Below are positions 34,495-43,156 of a DNA stretch of 64,000 bases, one piece after another. A program made the translations under genes and the position numbers. How positions within the stretch are numbered: the first letter of the stretch is position 1; the number at the start of each line of letters is the position of its first letter. Source of the stretch: Onishia taeanensis (GTDB lineage Bacteria; Pseudomonadota; Gammaproteobacteria; Pseudomonadales; Halomonadaceae); contig NZ_JABVXC010000001.1 of assembly GCF_013349955.1 (NCBI RefSeq), positions 372,001-436,000 of the forward strand. The letters run 5' to 3'. The notes under the pieces are model-generated. The model made no database searches and was not told the origin of the DNA. It saw only the letters and a program-made list of their open reading frames with translations.

Positions 34495-36399
34495 TCAGCT
34501 CAACTTGGGCATGCCGGTGATATAGCCCACCGCCGCACCGAAGCGATCCTTGTAGTTGGCGCGCACGTAGGGATCCAGAGTATCGCGGACCTTGTCGTGC
34601 AAGGGGCTATCCCAGTCGCCGGGATGCTGGAAGTTGCTCATGATATAGGTCCAGCCATTGATCGCATCAACGGCCTGTAGGCCGGTGGACTCGGCACCGG
34701 CCGGACAGGACAGCAGACGGGTCAGGTCACCGCTGTCGACGTTGTAGGCCCACAGGAAGTTGTTGACGTGATTGCCGCTGTCTTCGCCAATGAACAGGGT
34801 GCGCAGCGCCTCGGAGTACTTGATGTTGTCGGGGTTGGCAATGCGTTCGGCATGCGCCGTGTTGCCCAGCGCGTCGGGCTCGGCCAGATCCTCACCGATG
34901 AGGTTGGGCGGCACCGCCATGTGCACCGACATCCACTCGCTGTCGATGGGCTGGCCATCGCTGTCCTTCTGCCCACCGCGCAGGGTGTGCTCGTAGACCG
35001 CGCCGGCGGCCGGGCCTTCGACATGGATATCGCTGCTGCCGTCGGTCATGCTCTTGTAGACGTAGGACATGGCCGAATAGGCCTTCTTGTCGGCGGCATT
35101 GACGGTGGTGCCTTCCATCTTGGTAAAGCCCATGGAAGCGCCCATCAGGGCCGCGTAGCGATGGGTCTCGAGGAAGGCGGCGGCCTTCTCCATGCCCGGC
35201 TGCAGCTTGACCCAGTTGACCTTGCCGCTGAAGGGAATGCGGGTGAAGCTATCGTCGTTGGGATCCTCGGTGCGGATATCCATGATATCCGTCGCCTGGA
35301 TGCCCTCATCGATCATGGCCTTGATCTCGGCACTGCTGGCGTGGCCCAGGCGAATCCAGCTGATATCGCCGGCGCCGGGCCCCTGGCCCGACACCTGGGT
35401 CCACTTGCCCACGTACAGGGTGCCGGACGACAGATCCCGCGGCTTATCGGCGACGAGCACGAACAGGCCACCGTTGGTGGCGTCATCGCCCATCAGCACG
35501 GTGCGCTCGTCGGGCATCACCTGAATCAGCTCATGGGAGATGCGTCCCATGTTGTAGTGTTTGACGAGGGTGCCGCTGCCGTCGGGATTCACGGTCACTT
35601 CCGGCAGATGACCGTAGTCGTAGGGGTTGCCGCGACTCTCGTCGCCGAACAGATGCCTGCAGAAGCTCTTGAAGGTGTCGTCCGGCGCCGCGGCATCCGG
35701 CTCGTATTCTTCGCTCGACAGGTGGGTGCCCCAGGGCGATAGGCTGGCACCGCAGGTGATCCACAGGCCGTTGACCGGCGAGGTATCGACATTGTGGTAT
35801 TTGACCAGCGACAGCTCGCCGGTTTCCGGGTTCTGATCGAGGGTCAGCACTGCGATCGGCGAGGGTAACTGACCGTACATCCCTTCTTCAGCACCGTTGC
35901 GGGTGGTGTACTCGAACTGCACCACGGCGAACACCGGGTTGCCATACACGCCCTCGACCTGAGGGTTTTCGACCGTCAGCAGGCTGGTGCCATCCGGGCA
36001 GTCGGAGAAGAACTGACGATTGCCGGCCGTGGGATCCAGGATCGGCTGGTTATCGATATCGTAATAGCCGCCGGCGACCACGGTATCGCCCTTACCGTCG
36101 GGCACACGATCACCGGTGATGAAGAAGGGATGATAGGCCAGCTTGACCTGACGACTGGTGCCATCGCTCATCTTCAGTTGCATGGCCGAACCGATGGTGG
36201 TGGTCGCCATCGCGGCCGGATTGCTCAATGAGGGCGCCGCCATGGGCAGGAACTTGACGGACGTCACTGTCGCCTCGCTCTCGGCGAAGGCTGAAGTGCT
36301 GGTTCCTAGGCTGGCAAGCCCCCCGGCGAGGGGCAGCAGGGGCGCGCCCGCCATGAAGCTGAGGAGACGGCGGCGATTTCTATCGACAGACTGGGTCAT
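34495..36399 (-). CDS. phoX: PhoX-type alkaline phosphatase (DUF839), Tat-exported
   Basis: Calcium/iron-dependent phosphatase releasing phosphate from organic monoesters outside the cytoplasmic membrane. The ATG at 36399 behind AAGGA gives 634 residues. The N-terminus has a twin-arginine signal (DRNRRRLLSFMAGAPLLPLA) with likely cleavage after SAFA near residue 40. DUF839 landmarks follow: GLWITCGASLSPWGTHLSSEE (around residue 210, split by the Cys), MGRISHELIQVMPDERTVLMGDD, and near the C-terminus FIGEDSGNHVNNFLWAYN and MSNFQHPGDWDSP. A Pho-box-like site 128 bp upstream supports induction by phosphate starvation. Single gene. Confidence 0.88.
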   Translation of the reverse strand: MTQSVDRNRRRLLSFMAGAPLLPLAGGLASLGTSTSAFAESEATVTSVKFLPMAAPSLSNPAAMATTTIGSAMQLKMSDGTSRQVKLAYHPFFITGDRVPDGKGDTVVAGGYYDIDNQPILDPTAGNRQFFSDCPDGTSLLTVENPQVEGVYGNPVFAVVQFEYTTRNGAEEGMYGQLPSPIAVLTLDQNPETGELSLVKYHNVDTSPVNGLWITCGASLSPWGTHLSSEEYEPDAAAPDDTFKSFCRHLFGDESRGNPYDYGHLPEVTVNPDGSGTLVKHYNMGRISHELIQVMPDERTVLMGDDATNGGLFVLVADKPRDLSSGTLYVGKWTQVSGQGPGAGDISWIRLGHASSAEIKAMIDEGIQATDIMDIRTEDPNDDSFTRIPFSGKVNWVKLQPGMEKAAAFLETHRYAALMGASMGFTKMEGTTVNAADKKAYSAMSYVYKSMTDGSSDIHVEGPAAGAVYEHTLRGGQKDSDGQPIDSEWMSVHMAVPPNLIGEDLAEPDALGNTAHAERIANPDNIKYSEALRTLFIGEDSGNHVNNFLWAYNVDSGDLTRLLSCPAGAESTGLQAVDAINGWTYIMSNFQHPGDWDSPLHDKVRDTLDPYVRANYKDRFGAAVGYITGMPKLS

Positions 36400-36526
36400 T
36401 GGAACGTCCTTGGTCATCAAACGGATCGAGATCATCACGGGTAGCGATCATGTCAAACGACGACGCTCTAGCCTCCCGGCGAGCACCGACGCCGCTGACC
36501 GGCACTAAGCATAGTCTCTAGGTTTG

Positions 36527-36544
36527 ATGACGTATCGCTGACAG
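36527..36544 (-). promoter_or_regulatory. Pho-box-like site upstream of phoX
   Basis: The minus strand reads CTGTCAG, CGAT, ACGTCAT: two heptamers at 11-bp spacing matching CTGTCAT at 6/7 and 5/7. A TATGCT -10 element follows 13 bp downstream, close to the arrangement of PhoB-activated promoters. Confidence 0.55.
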
Positions 36545-36599
36545 TTCCATGTCCGCTGGATGCAACCACCAAGACGGAACCAAGGACTAGGCGGAGCCT

Positions 36600-37541
36600 T
36601 TATCCCCTTTGTGCACCCGTGGCCTGGGCAGGCTCGCGGCCGATTTCCGCCATGACCCAGCGCATGATCTCGCCGATCAGGGCGCTGTGAGCATAACGGG
36701 TACGTAGAATATAGCCGTGGCTCTCACGGCGGATCGGCGGCGCGAGCGGTATCAGGCTACCGTCCTCGAGCGCATCCTGGACCAGCAGGTCCCAGCCCAG
36801 GGCGATGCCCTTGCCGGCCTGGGCCGCGTTGATCAGCAGCGGATAGTTGTTGTACTTGAAGACGGCTCCCCGCTCTTCATAGGGCTCCTCATAGGGCACC
36901 CCGGCCAGGGCGCTCCACTGCCGCCAGTCGATCCAGCGCGAATTGCGCTCGTCCATATGCAGAAGCGGCAACGCCGACCAGCGCGGTGGGGTGTCGCCCT
37001 CGAGCAGGCCATGCTGGGCCGCGAAGGCGGGGCTACAGACCGGAAATACCTCTTCCGGGGTGAAGATATCGTCCTGCTCGCTATCACGGTCACAGTGAAT
37101 GGCGATATCGGCACGGTGGTCCTGATCGTCTTGATCGACGGCCAGCACCTCGATATCCACCTGCGGAAAGGCCGCCTCGAGCCTCGAGAGCCTGGGCAGC
37201 AGCCAGAGATGCGCGAAGCCGAAGTTGGCGGCGATCAGCACCCGTTGGCGGGTCGAGCGCGCTCGGGCTCTGAGCGAGTGAACGGCGCTGTCGATGCGGT
37301 TGAGCGCAGGCGCGATGTCATCATAGAAGCGCAGCGCCTCTCGGGTCGGCGCGAGGCCGCCGCCACTGCGCTCGAAGAGCACCAGCCCTACCTGGCTCTC
37401 TAGCCCGCGAATGCGTTGGGAGATCGCCGGCTGGGTGGCACCAAGCGCCTTGGCAGCGGCGGTCAGCGACCCCAGACGAATGGCGGTTTCAAAGGCGATG
37501 AGCGCCTTAAGGCTAGGCAATGACTCGTCGATGTTGGCCAT
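36600..37541 (-). CDS. LysR-family regulator divergent from tmpAB
   Basis: The protein has 313 residues with an N-terminal winged helix-turn-helix (residues 9-67; TAAAKALGATQPAISQRIRGLE) and a substrate-binding domain (about 95-300; IAANFGFAHLWLLPRLSRLEAAFPQVDIEV). It is closest in style to the GcvA/AmpR subgroup (LLHMDERNSRWIDWRQW). It is transcribed away from tmpA across a 93-bp gap that holds a repeated motif, so it probably controls phosphonate use. The ligand might be the phosphonate or glycine betaine (inference). An unusual tandem EEPYEE repeat occurs near residue 220. Confidence 0.88.
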   Translation of the reverse strand: MANIDESLPSLKALIAFETAIRLGSLTAAAKALGATQPAISQRIRGLESQVGLVLFERSGGGLAPTREALRFYDDIAPALNRIDSAVHSLRARARSTRQRVLIAANFGFAHLWLLPRLSRLEAAFPQVDIEVLAVDQDDQDHRADIAIHCDRDSEQDDIFTPEEVFPVCSPAFAAQHGLLEGDTPPRWSALPLLHMDERNSRWIDWRQWSALAGVPYEEPYEERGAVFKYNNYPLLINAAQAGKGIALGWDLLVQDALEDGSLIPLAPPIRRESHGYILRTRYAHSALIGEIMRWVMAEIGREPAQATGAQRG

Positions 37542-37556
37542 AAGGCAACTCTATGG

Positions 37557-37606
37557 GATGCATAAGATGGGCGCGCCTTCCCGGCATTTGCGCGATGCGT
37601 AAAATG
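37557..37606. promoter_or_regulatory. Direct repeats in the LysR/tmpA intergenic region
   Basis: GATGCATAAGATG (37557-37569) and GATGCGTAAAATG (37594-37606) match at 11 of 13 bases, with starts 37 bp apart. They occupy most of the divergent promoter gap and are the best candidate operator for the LysR protein. Confidence 0.45.
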
Positions 37607-37634
37607 CCCAGCCACACGTTCCGTCAGAGCCGAG

Positions 37635-38792
37635 ATGATGTCAGAACCCGCTTTTCACGTCCAAGAATCCCCCGCCAAGGTCTTCGCCATGGACGCTGCT
37701 GGCACCCGCACCGAGCTGCCGGCCCTGTGGCTTCGCGAGCGCTGCCAGGAGCCGGAGAGCCTGGATGTCGCCACCCAGCAGCGCCTGTTCAACCCTCACC
37801 ACCTGGATGAGAGCCTGACGCTGGTAGAAGCCGAGCTTATCGGCGACCAGGAGGTACGTCTGTGCTTCAGCGACGGCCACAGCGGGCGCTACGATCTGCG
37901 GCATTTCGCCGATGACTTCGACGATCGCGACGGCCTGCCTGCCCCGCGGCTCTGGGACAGCAGCATCGACTTCGCAAGCATCACCTGCGACTGGGAGAAG
38001 ATCGACGATCATGACTACTTCCGCGATGCCCTCGAGACCTACCTGCGCCATGGGGTGATCATCCTCAAGAATGTGCCCACCGACGGCGCGCGCCTGGTCG
38101 AGGTAGGCGAGACCTTCGGTCATGTCCGTTCGACCAATTTCGGCAAGTACTTCGAGGTCTGCTCGCGCCCCGCGTCCAACGATCTGGCCTATCGCAGCGT
38201 GCCCCTGGCACCGCACACCGATAACCCCTACCGCGACCCGGTGCCCGGTATCCAGCTGCTGCACTGCCTGACCAACGAGACCACCGGCGGCTTGTCGACG
38301 CTGGTCGATAGCCTCGCCGTCGCCGAGCAGCTACGCACGGAGGACCCGGAAGGCTATCGTCTGCTGGCCACCGTGCCGGTGCGCTTCCGCTTCATCGACG
38401 ACGGCGTCGAGCTGATCGAACGCCGGCCGATGATCCACCTCGATGCCATGGGCAAGATGGACGGCGTGCACTACAGCCCGCGCCTGGACTACCTACCGCT
38501 GATGGACGAGCAGAGCACCAAGGCCTTTCATCGTGCCCGGCGCCGCCTCGGCGAGCTGTTCGCCCACCCGGACTATCAGATCCAGTTCGCGCTGGGCGAC
38601 GGCGAGCTGATGATGTTTGACAACAACCGGGTGCTGCACGGCCGCACCGCCTACGATCAGAACGAAGGCTTCCGCCACTTGCAGGGCTGCTACATCGATC
38701 GTGACGGCCCCACCGGCCATTACCGGGCAATCGTCAAGCAGGCGCGTGCCTTTCAAGCCAGCGTTTCAACCGAGAGCGTGACTGCCGCATGA
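37635..38792 (+). CDS. tmpA: TmpA-like 2-trimethylaminoethylphosphonate dioxygenase
   Basis: Fe(II)/2-oxoglutarate-dependent hydroxylase related to gamma-butyrobetaine hydroxylase. It has 385 residues: an N-terminal DUF971-like domain (about 10-105) and a TauD-type jelly roll with iron ligands H194 and D196 (APHTDNPYRDP) and H335 (NRVLHGRTAY). TmpA of Leisingera hydroxylates 2-trimethylaminoethylphosphonate at C1. The assignment over carnitine synthesis comes from the next gene, an HD-type phosphonate oxygenase overlapping by 4 bp (ATGA). Two adjacent ATGs begin the frame. Regulated presumably by the divergent LysR protein. If the downstream partner were disproved, a carnitine-pathway role would be the alternative. 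Confidence 0.72.
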   Translation: MMSEPAFHVQESPAKVFAMDAAGTRTELPALWLRERCQEPESLDVATQQRLFNPHHLDESLTLVEAELIGDQEVRLCFSDGHSGRYDLRHFADDFDDRDGLPAPRLWDSSIDFASITCDWEKIDDHDYFRDALETYLRHGVIILKNVPTDGARLVEVGETFGHVRSTNFGKYFEVCSRPASNDLAYRSVPLAPHTDNPYRDPVPGIQLLHCLTNETTGGLSTLVDSLAVAEQLRTEDPEGYRLLATVPVRFRFIDDGVELIERRPMIHLDAMGKMDGVHYSPRLDYLPLMDEQSTKAFHRARRRLGELFAHPDYQIQFALGDGELMMFDNNRVLHGRTAYDQNEGFRHLQGCYIDRDGPTGHYRAIVKQARAFQASVSTESVTAA

Positions 38793-39376
38793 ATACCGTG
38801 AATTTCACCCAGATGAAGGATGGCACCAAGGACGAGTACATGATGCTCGGCGAGCTCGAGGAGCGCTTCGTCGAGGGCCTGCCCGAGCGCATCCTCGAGG
38901 CACTGAAGGCACTCGAGAACACCCTCTCCGGCTACCGGGTCTCGCGACTCGATCATGTGCTGCAGTCCGCCACCCGGGCCGAGGACGACGGCGAAGACGA
39001 GGAAATGATCGTGGCGGCGCTGATCCACGACATCGGTGATGACCTCGCGCCCCACAACCACTCCCAGTACGCCGCGTCCATCATCCGCCCCTATGTGCGG
39101 GCCGAGGTGACCTGGATCATCGAGCACCATGGGCTCTTCCAGAACTACTACTACATTCACCACTTCGGCGGTGATCCGCTGGAGCGCGACCGCTACCAGG
39201 ACCATCCCTGGTATCAGCGCTGCGTCGACTTCTGCGAGCGCTGGGACCAGGCCTCCTTCGACCCGGACTATCCCACCCGGTCGCTCGAGCACTTCGCGCC
39301 CATGGTCCGGCGCATCTTCAGCCGCCCGGCCTTCGATCCGGCCTATGTCGGCGACGAAAGCGCTCGACACCAGTGA
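38789..39376 (+). CDS. tmpB: TmpB-like HD-domain phosphonate oxygenase
   Basis: Mixed-valent diiron oxygenase of the PhnZ/TmpB group, expected to cleave 1-hydroxy-2-trimethylaminoethylphosphonate to glycine betaine and phosphate. It has 195 residues with HD-type ligands H56 (RLDHVLQSATRAEDDG), H80-D81 (ALIHDIGDD), a His pair at 113-114 (IIEHHG) and a later Asp (D153, ERWDQASFD). The N-terminal lid DGTKDEYMMLGELEE probably closes on the substrate. Its start overlaps the tmpA stop, indicating coupled expression. No phosphonate transporter is adjacent; the downstream convergent pump belongs to a different system. Confidence 0.75.
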   Translation: MNTVNFTQMKDGTKDEYMMLGELEERFVEGLPERILEALKALENTLSGYRVSRLDHVLQSATRAEDDGEDEEMIVAALIHDIGDDLAPHNHSQYAASIIRPYVRAEVTWIIEHHGLFQNYYYIHHFGGDPLERDRYQDHPWYQRCVDFCERWDQASFDPDYPTRSLEHFAPMVRRIFSRPAFDPAYVGDESARHQ

Positions 39377-39397
39377 GGCGCTTGATAACCACAGAGT

Positions 39398-39433
39398 AAA
39401 AACGACGCGGCCCCTGCTGGTGCAGGGGCCGCG
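39398..39433 (-). terminator. Terminator between tmpB and the efflux operon
   Basis: CGCGGCCCCTGC/GCAGGGGCCGCG is a 12-bp stem with a 4-nt loop. On the minus strand it is followed by TCG and five T (39402-39398), so it mainly ends the efflux transcript and can also stop tmpAB. Confidence 0.8.
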
Positions 39434-39474
39434 CTTGCATCCTGGATTCGAGCTTCAGCCAGTGCTTCGACGCA

Positions 39475-41040
39475 TCAGGCCGACAGCCGCCGCAGCAGAA
39501 ATACCAGCGGCACGCTGAACACGTAGATCAGCCCCATCCAAGTGAAGATGTCGTTGAAGGCCAGCACCTGGGCCTGTTGGGAGACCCTCTGTACCAGCAT
39601 GCCAACGGCCGCGTGGTAGGCATCGGGCACCGAGCCTGCGAGCATCGCCTGGTACTTGGCGATTTCCGCCACCACCACCTCGCGGCCAGTATCGATGGCC
39701 GGGGCCAACTGGTTCCAGTGAAAGTCCTCGCGGATGTCGCGCACCGTATCGAGCAGCGCCAGCCCCATGGCGCCACCGAGGTTGCGCATCACGTTGAAGA
39801 GCCCACTGGCATTGCCCACCTCGCCGGGTGGCAGCGTGCCCAGCGCGATGCGCGAGGCCGGGATGATGCACATGATCAGCCCCATGCCGCGCACGATCTG
39901 CGGCACGCAGAACTGCCAGAACCCCGACTCCACGGTGAGGTTGGCGTTCATCATGGTACCCACACCGACCAGCGCAAGGCCCAGCAGCAACAGCACCCGC
40001 AGGTCGAGGCGATTGGAGGCCTGGCCCACTAGCGGCGCGCACAGAAACATCGTCAGCCCAGTGACGAACATCACCTGGCCGATCTGCAGGCTCGAATAGC
40101 CGCGCACATAGCCGAAGAACAGCGGCATGATATAGACCAGCCCGTAGAGGGCGATGCCGATGATGAACCCCATCCCGGCGCCGATCGCGAAGTTACGATT
40201 GGCGAAGGCGCGCAGATCGACGATCGGATGGTCGCTTCGCAGGGTGCGGGTGAAGAACCACACCCCGGCCGCCAGACAGGTCAGACTGAAGATGATGATA
40301 CGGTCGCTGGCGAACCAGTCATCGCCCGGGCCCTCTTCGAGCACGAACTCCAGCGAGCCCAGAAATACCGCGATCAGCACCAGGCCGATCAGGTCGAGAT
40401 TGCGCGCCACCGCATGGTTGGGCTTGTCGATATCGAGAAAGCTCCAGGCAGCCCAGCACACCAGCAAGCCGGGAATCACGTTGGCCAGGAACAGCCAGTG
40501 CCAGCTCATCGTCTCGGTGATATAGCCGCCTACGGTGGGGCCGATAGAGGGCGCCATGGTGACTACCATGCCAATCACCGCCTGCACGCTGCCCATCACT
40601 CGCCGGGGAAAGATCGAGAAACTCACCGCCTGGGTGATCGGGATCATCGCCCCGCCCATGAAGCCCTGGATGGCGCGCAGCACGATGAGTTGCTCGATGG
40701 AAGTGGCCAAGGCACAGCCGAGGCTTGCCAGGGTGAAGCCGGCACAGGAAAGGGTAAAGGCCACCCGGGTCGAGAGAATACGCATCAGCATGCCCGACAG
40801 CGGGATCATGACGATTTCGGCGATCAGGTAAGAGGTCTGTACCCAGGAGATCTCATCTTCGCTGGCCGAGAGGCCGGACTGAATCTCATTGAGCGAGCTG
40901 GCGACGATCTGGATGTCCAGGATCGCCATGAACATGCCAAACACCGCGGCAATGAAGCCGACTCGCTGCCGCCAGGGCGGCATGTCGCTGACCGACGCCG
41001 CGGAGGCTGAGGCGGCCGGATTCCCGGACCGCTCGCTCAC
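39475..41040 (-). CDS. EmrB/QacA-type (DHA2) MFS efflux transporter
   Basis: Proton-driven 14-helix exporter of the DHA2 family; 521 residues, typical length. The family motif near the first helix is LDIQIVASSLNEIQSGLSAS, motif A-like GMLMRILSTR follows helix 2, and motif C is in VTMAPSIGPTVGGYITE (helix 5). The usual Asp of motif D1 (LDxTIVNVALP) is present as LDIQIV. It overlaps the membrane-fusion partner by 4 bp. Together they would form a tripartite pump with a TolC-like channel encoded elsewhere. Substrate unknown. Confidence 0.92.
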   Translation of the reverse strand: MSERSGNPAASASAASVSDMPPWRQRVGFIAAVFGMFMAILDIQIVASSLNEIQSGLSASEDEISWVQTSYLIAEIVMIPLSGMLMRILSTRVAFTLSCAGFTLASLGCALATSIEQLIVLRAIQGFMGGAMIPITQAVSFSIFPRRVMGSVQAVIGMVVTMAPSIGPTVGGYITETMSWHWLFLANVIPGLLVCWAAWSFLDIDKPNHAVARNLDLIGLVLIAVFLGSLEFVLEEGPGDDWFASDRIIIFSLTCLAAGVWFFTRTLRSDHPIVDLRAFANRNFAIGAGMGFIIGIALYGLVYIMPLFFGYVRGYSSLQIGQVMFVTGLTMFLCAPLVGQASNRLDLRVLLLLGLALVGVGTMMNANLTVESGFWQFCVPQIVRGMGLIMCIIPASRIALGTLPPGEVGNASGLFNVMRNLGGAMGLALLDTVRDIREDFHWNQLAPAIDTGREVVVAEIAKYQAMLAGSVPDAYHAAVGMLVQRVSQQAQVLAFNDIFTWMGLIYVFSVPLVFLLRRLSA

Positions 41041-42263
41041 GAGCCGGCCTGAGCGTCAGAGGGAGTGCCTGCTGCCTGGGCCACGCCTTCATCGGGAACA
41101 CCGTCGTCAGGGGAGCGCTGGTCGGTGTCCAGGCCGCGAGTGTCCACCTCAGGCACCGCCGACAGCCCGGCGCGCAGCTGGTCGAGCGACTCAACGGGGC
41201 CGGTGATGCGGATCTTGACCGGCACCCGCTGCACGATCTTGTTGAAGTTGCCGGTGGCGTTGTCCTGGGGTAGCAGGCTGAACTCGGTGCCGGTGGCCGG
41301 CGACAGGCTATCGACCACGCCCTCGAAGGTGGTGTCCGGATAGGCGTCCAGGTGTACCTCGACCGGCTGACCGACGCGAATCCGCTCGAGCTGGGTTTCC
41401 TTGAAGTTGGCCGCCACATAGGCCGACTCGATGGGCACCAGTTGCAAAAGCGTCAGCGACGGCTGGGCCAGGGTGCCGGCCTCGACCCGCAGATTGCCGA
41501 CGACGCCGTTGCGGGGAGCGACGATGCGCGTCTTGTCGAGCTGATGGCGAGCATAGTCGAGATCAGCGTTGGCGGCGTCGAGGTTGGCTTCGGCACGGGT
41601 CACGTCGCTTTCGGCGACCGCCAGCTGACGCTTGGCCGAGACCACCGCAGCACGGCTCTTGGCCAGATTGGCCTCGGCGACCCGCAGCGCCGCCTGGTCG
41701 TCCTCGCGCTGCTGGCGGGAGCCGTAGTTGTTGACGGCAAGCGATGAAGAGCGCTCGAGATGCTGGCGGGCCTGGTCGACATCCGCCTGGGAGGCCTCTA
41801 TCTGTGCATTGGCCTGATCAATGGCCGCCTGCTGCAACGCTACCTGGCGCCGAGACTGGACGATCGAGGCCACCGCGACCGCCTGCTGGGCCTTGGCCTG
41901 GGAGACCTGATCGCGATAGGTCTCGGCGTCCAGGCGCACCAGCAAATCGCCCCGCTCGACCGTCTGGTTGTCGTCCACGGCTACCTCGGCGACCCGCGCC
42001 GATAGCTCGGCGCGCACGGCCACGCTGTCGGTACGCACATAGGCATTGTCGGTCTCTTCGATGAAGCGTCCGGTCTGCCACCAGCCCAGGCCCCACCAGC
42101 CAAGCGCCGCCAAGGCGATGAGCCCCGCCAGCGCGACCAGCATCTTGCCACTCGATTTCCCGCCGGTCCGCGTATCTGGGGGCGCGACCGAAGCGTCGCT
42201 CTGGCTAGCGACCGAACCCTCGCGCTGGTCCGAGGTTTCACCCTGATTGGCATCCGATGTCAT
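41037..42263 (-). CDS. EmrA/HlyD-type membrane fusion protein
   Basis: Periplasmic adaptor of the efflux pump; 408 residues from the ATG at 42263 behind GAGGAG (a GTG two codons upstream is possible). Order: polar cytoplasmic tail 1-40, membrane anchor 42-64 (MLVALAGLIALAALGWWGLG), lipoyl half-motif ARVAEVAVDDNQTVERGDLL, long alpha-helical hairpin (about 110-245, with many Gln/Ala/Asp repeats), second lipoyl half (IVAPRNGVVGNLRVEAGTL) and beta-barrel (VPIESAYVAANFKETQLERIRVGQ split near its centre). The C-terminal 50 residues are acidic and disordered. First gene of the efflux operon, divergent from tetR. Confidence 0.92.
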   Translation of the reverse strand: MTSDANQGETSDQREGSVASQSDASVAPPDTRTGGKSSGKMLVALAGLIALAALGWWGLGWWQTGRFIEETDNAYVRTDSVAVRAELSARVAEVAVDDNQTVERGDLLVRLDAETYRDQVSQAKAQQAVAVASIVQSRRQVALQQAAIDQANAQIEASQADVDQARQHLERSSSLAVNNYGSRQQREDDQAALRVAEANLAKSRAAVVSAKRQLAVAESDVTRAEANLDAANADLDYARHQLDKTRIVAPRNGVVGNLRVEAGTLAQPSLTLLQLVPIESAYVAANFKETQLERIRVGQPVEVHLDAYPDTTFEGVVDSLSPATGTEFSLLPQDNATGNFNKIVQRVPVKIRITGPVESLDQLRAGLSAVPEVDTRGLDTDQRSPDDGVPDEGVAQAAGTPSDAQAGS

Positions 42264-42333
42264 GGCCACTCCTCAATGCATGTCGTCCCGACGGGCGTCT
42301 GTGGAAAGTCGGCTCTTCGGGAGGGAAGCCCTT

Positions 42334-42355
42334 TAGTGTAATGAATGCTACACTA
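42334..42355. promoter_or_regulatory. Operator palindrome between the efflux operon and tetR
   Basis: TAGTGTA and TACACTA are perfect inverted repeats around an 8-bp spacer. The site is about 70 bp before the adaptor start and about 105 bp before the tetR start, as expected for a TetR repressor controlling both. Confidence 0.7.
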
Positions 42356-42460
42356 CATGACCACCGCGGAATCACCCGCGCCATGGGCGGGTTCCGCCAA
42401 GACCGCTCTCTCAGCCGTGGCCTCTCTAGGTGCCACTGACATGCCGCGACAGGAATGTGC

Positions 42461-43129
42461 ATGCCCCGCTCAGTCTCTCCCGATTCCCAAGCCCCCTCTG
42501 GCAAGACCGACGCATCCCTCACCCCACGCGGGGTAGCGAGACGCGAACGGCTGCTGGATGCCGCTCGGGATGTCTTTCTCGAGCAGGGTTATGCCGGCGC
42601 CAGCGTCAATGAGGTGGTGGCTCGCGCCGGCGGCTCACTGGCGACGCTCTACAAGCAGTTCGGCAACAAGGAAGGACTGTTCACGGCGGCCATGGAGCGC
42701 CATATCGCCACCGCCTGGGCGGTGCTGGAAGCGGGACGGCGGGATCGCCAGGCGCCCGAGCAGGTGCTCTACGAATTGGGCCGCCGCATGCTGGCGCTGG
42801 TGTTCGATCCAGGCGTGATCCGCCTGGTACGTGGCCTGGCCTTCGAGGCCGAGCGAGCCCCCGAGCTTGGCGAGCTCTTCCTCACCCGTGGCCCCGACCA
42901 GACCCGTCAGGCGCTCGCCACCTACCTGGCTGACCAAGTCGACAGCGGCCACCTCGATCTCGACGACCCGCGCGAAGCGGCCGGGATGTTCATGGGCATG
43001 CTGCTCGGCGAATGGCATATCGACGCCCTGCTCGGCCGCGACCTGCGCCTCGACGAAGCGGCGCGCGACGCCCGGGCCAGGCGCTGCGTAGCGATCTTCC
43101 TCTCGGGGGTCGATCGGCCACCGGCCTGA
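42461..43129 (+). CDS. TetR-family repressor of the efflux operon
   Basis: The protein has 222 residues. The helix-turn-helix lies at about residues 25-72 (RERLLDAARDVFLEQGYAGA, SVNEVVARAGGSLATLYKQF), followed by an all-helical ligand-binding domain. I choose the ATG at 42461 because AGGA is 6 nt upstream; the ATG at 42455 touches the Shine-Dalgarno sequence. It is divergent from the EmrAB-type operon, with a 22-bp palindrome between, and probably represses it and itself. The ligand is not predictable. Confidence 0.9.
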   Translation: MPRSVSPDSQAPSGKTDASLTPRGVARRERLLDAARDVFLEQGYAGASVNEVVARAGGSLATLYKQFGNKEGLFTAAMERHIATAWAVLEAGRRDRQAPEQVLYELGRRMLALVFDPGVIRLVRGLAFEAERAPELGELFLTRGPDQTRQALATYLADQVDSGHLDLDDPREAAGMFMGMLLGEWHIDALLGRDLRLDEAARDARARRCVAIFLSGVDRPPA

Positions 43130-43156
43130 GGCCTTGTCACGGGCATCGGCGAGGAC

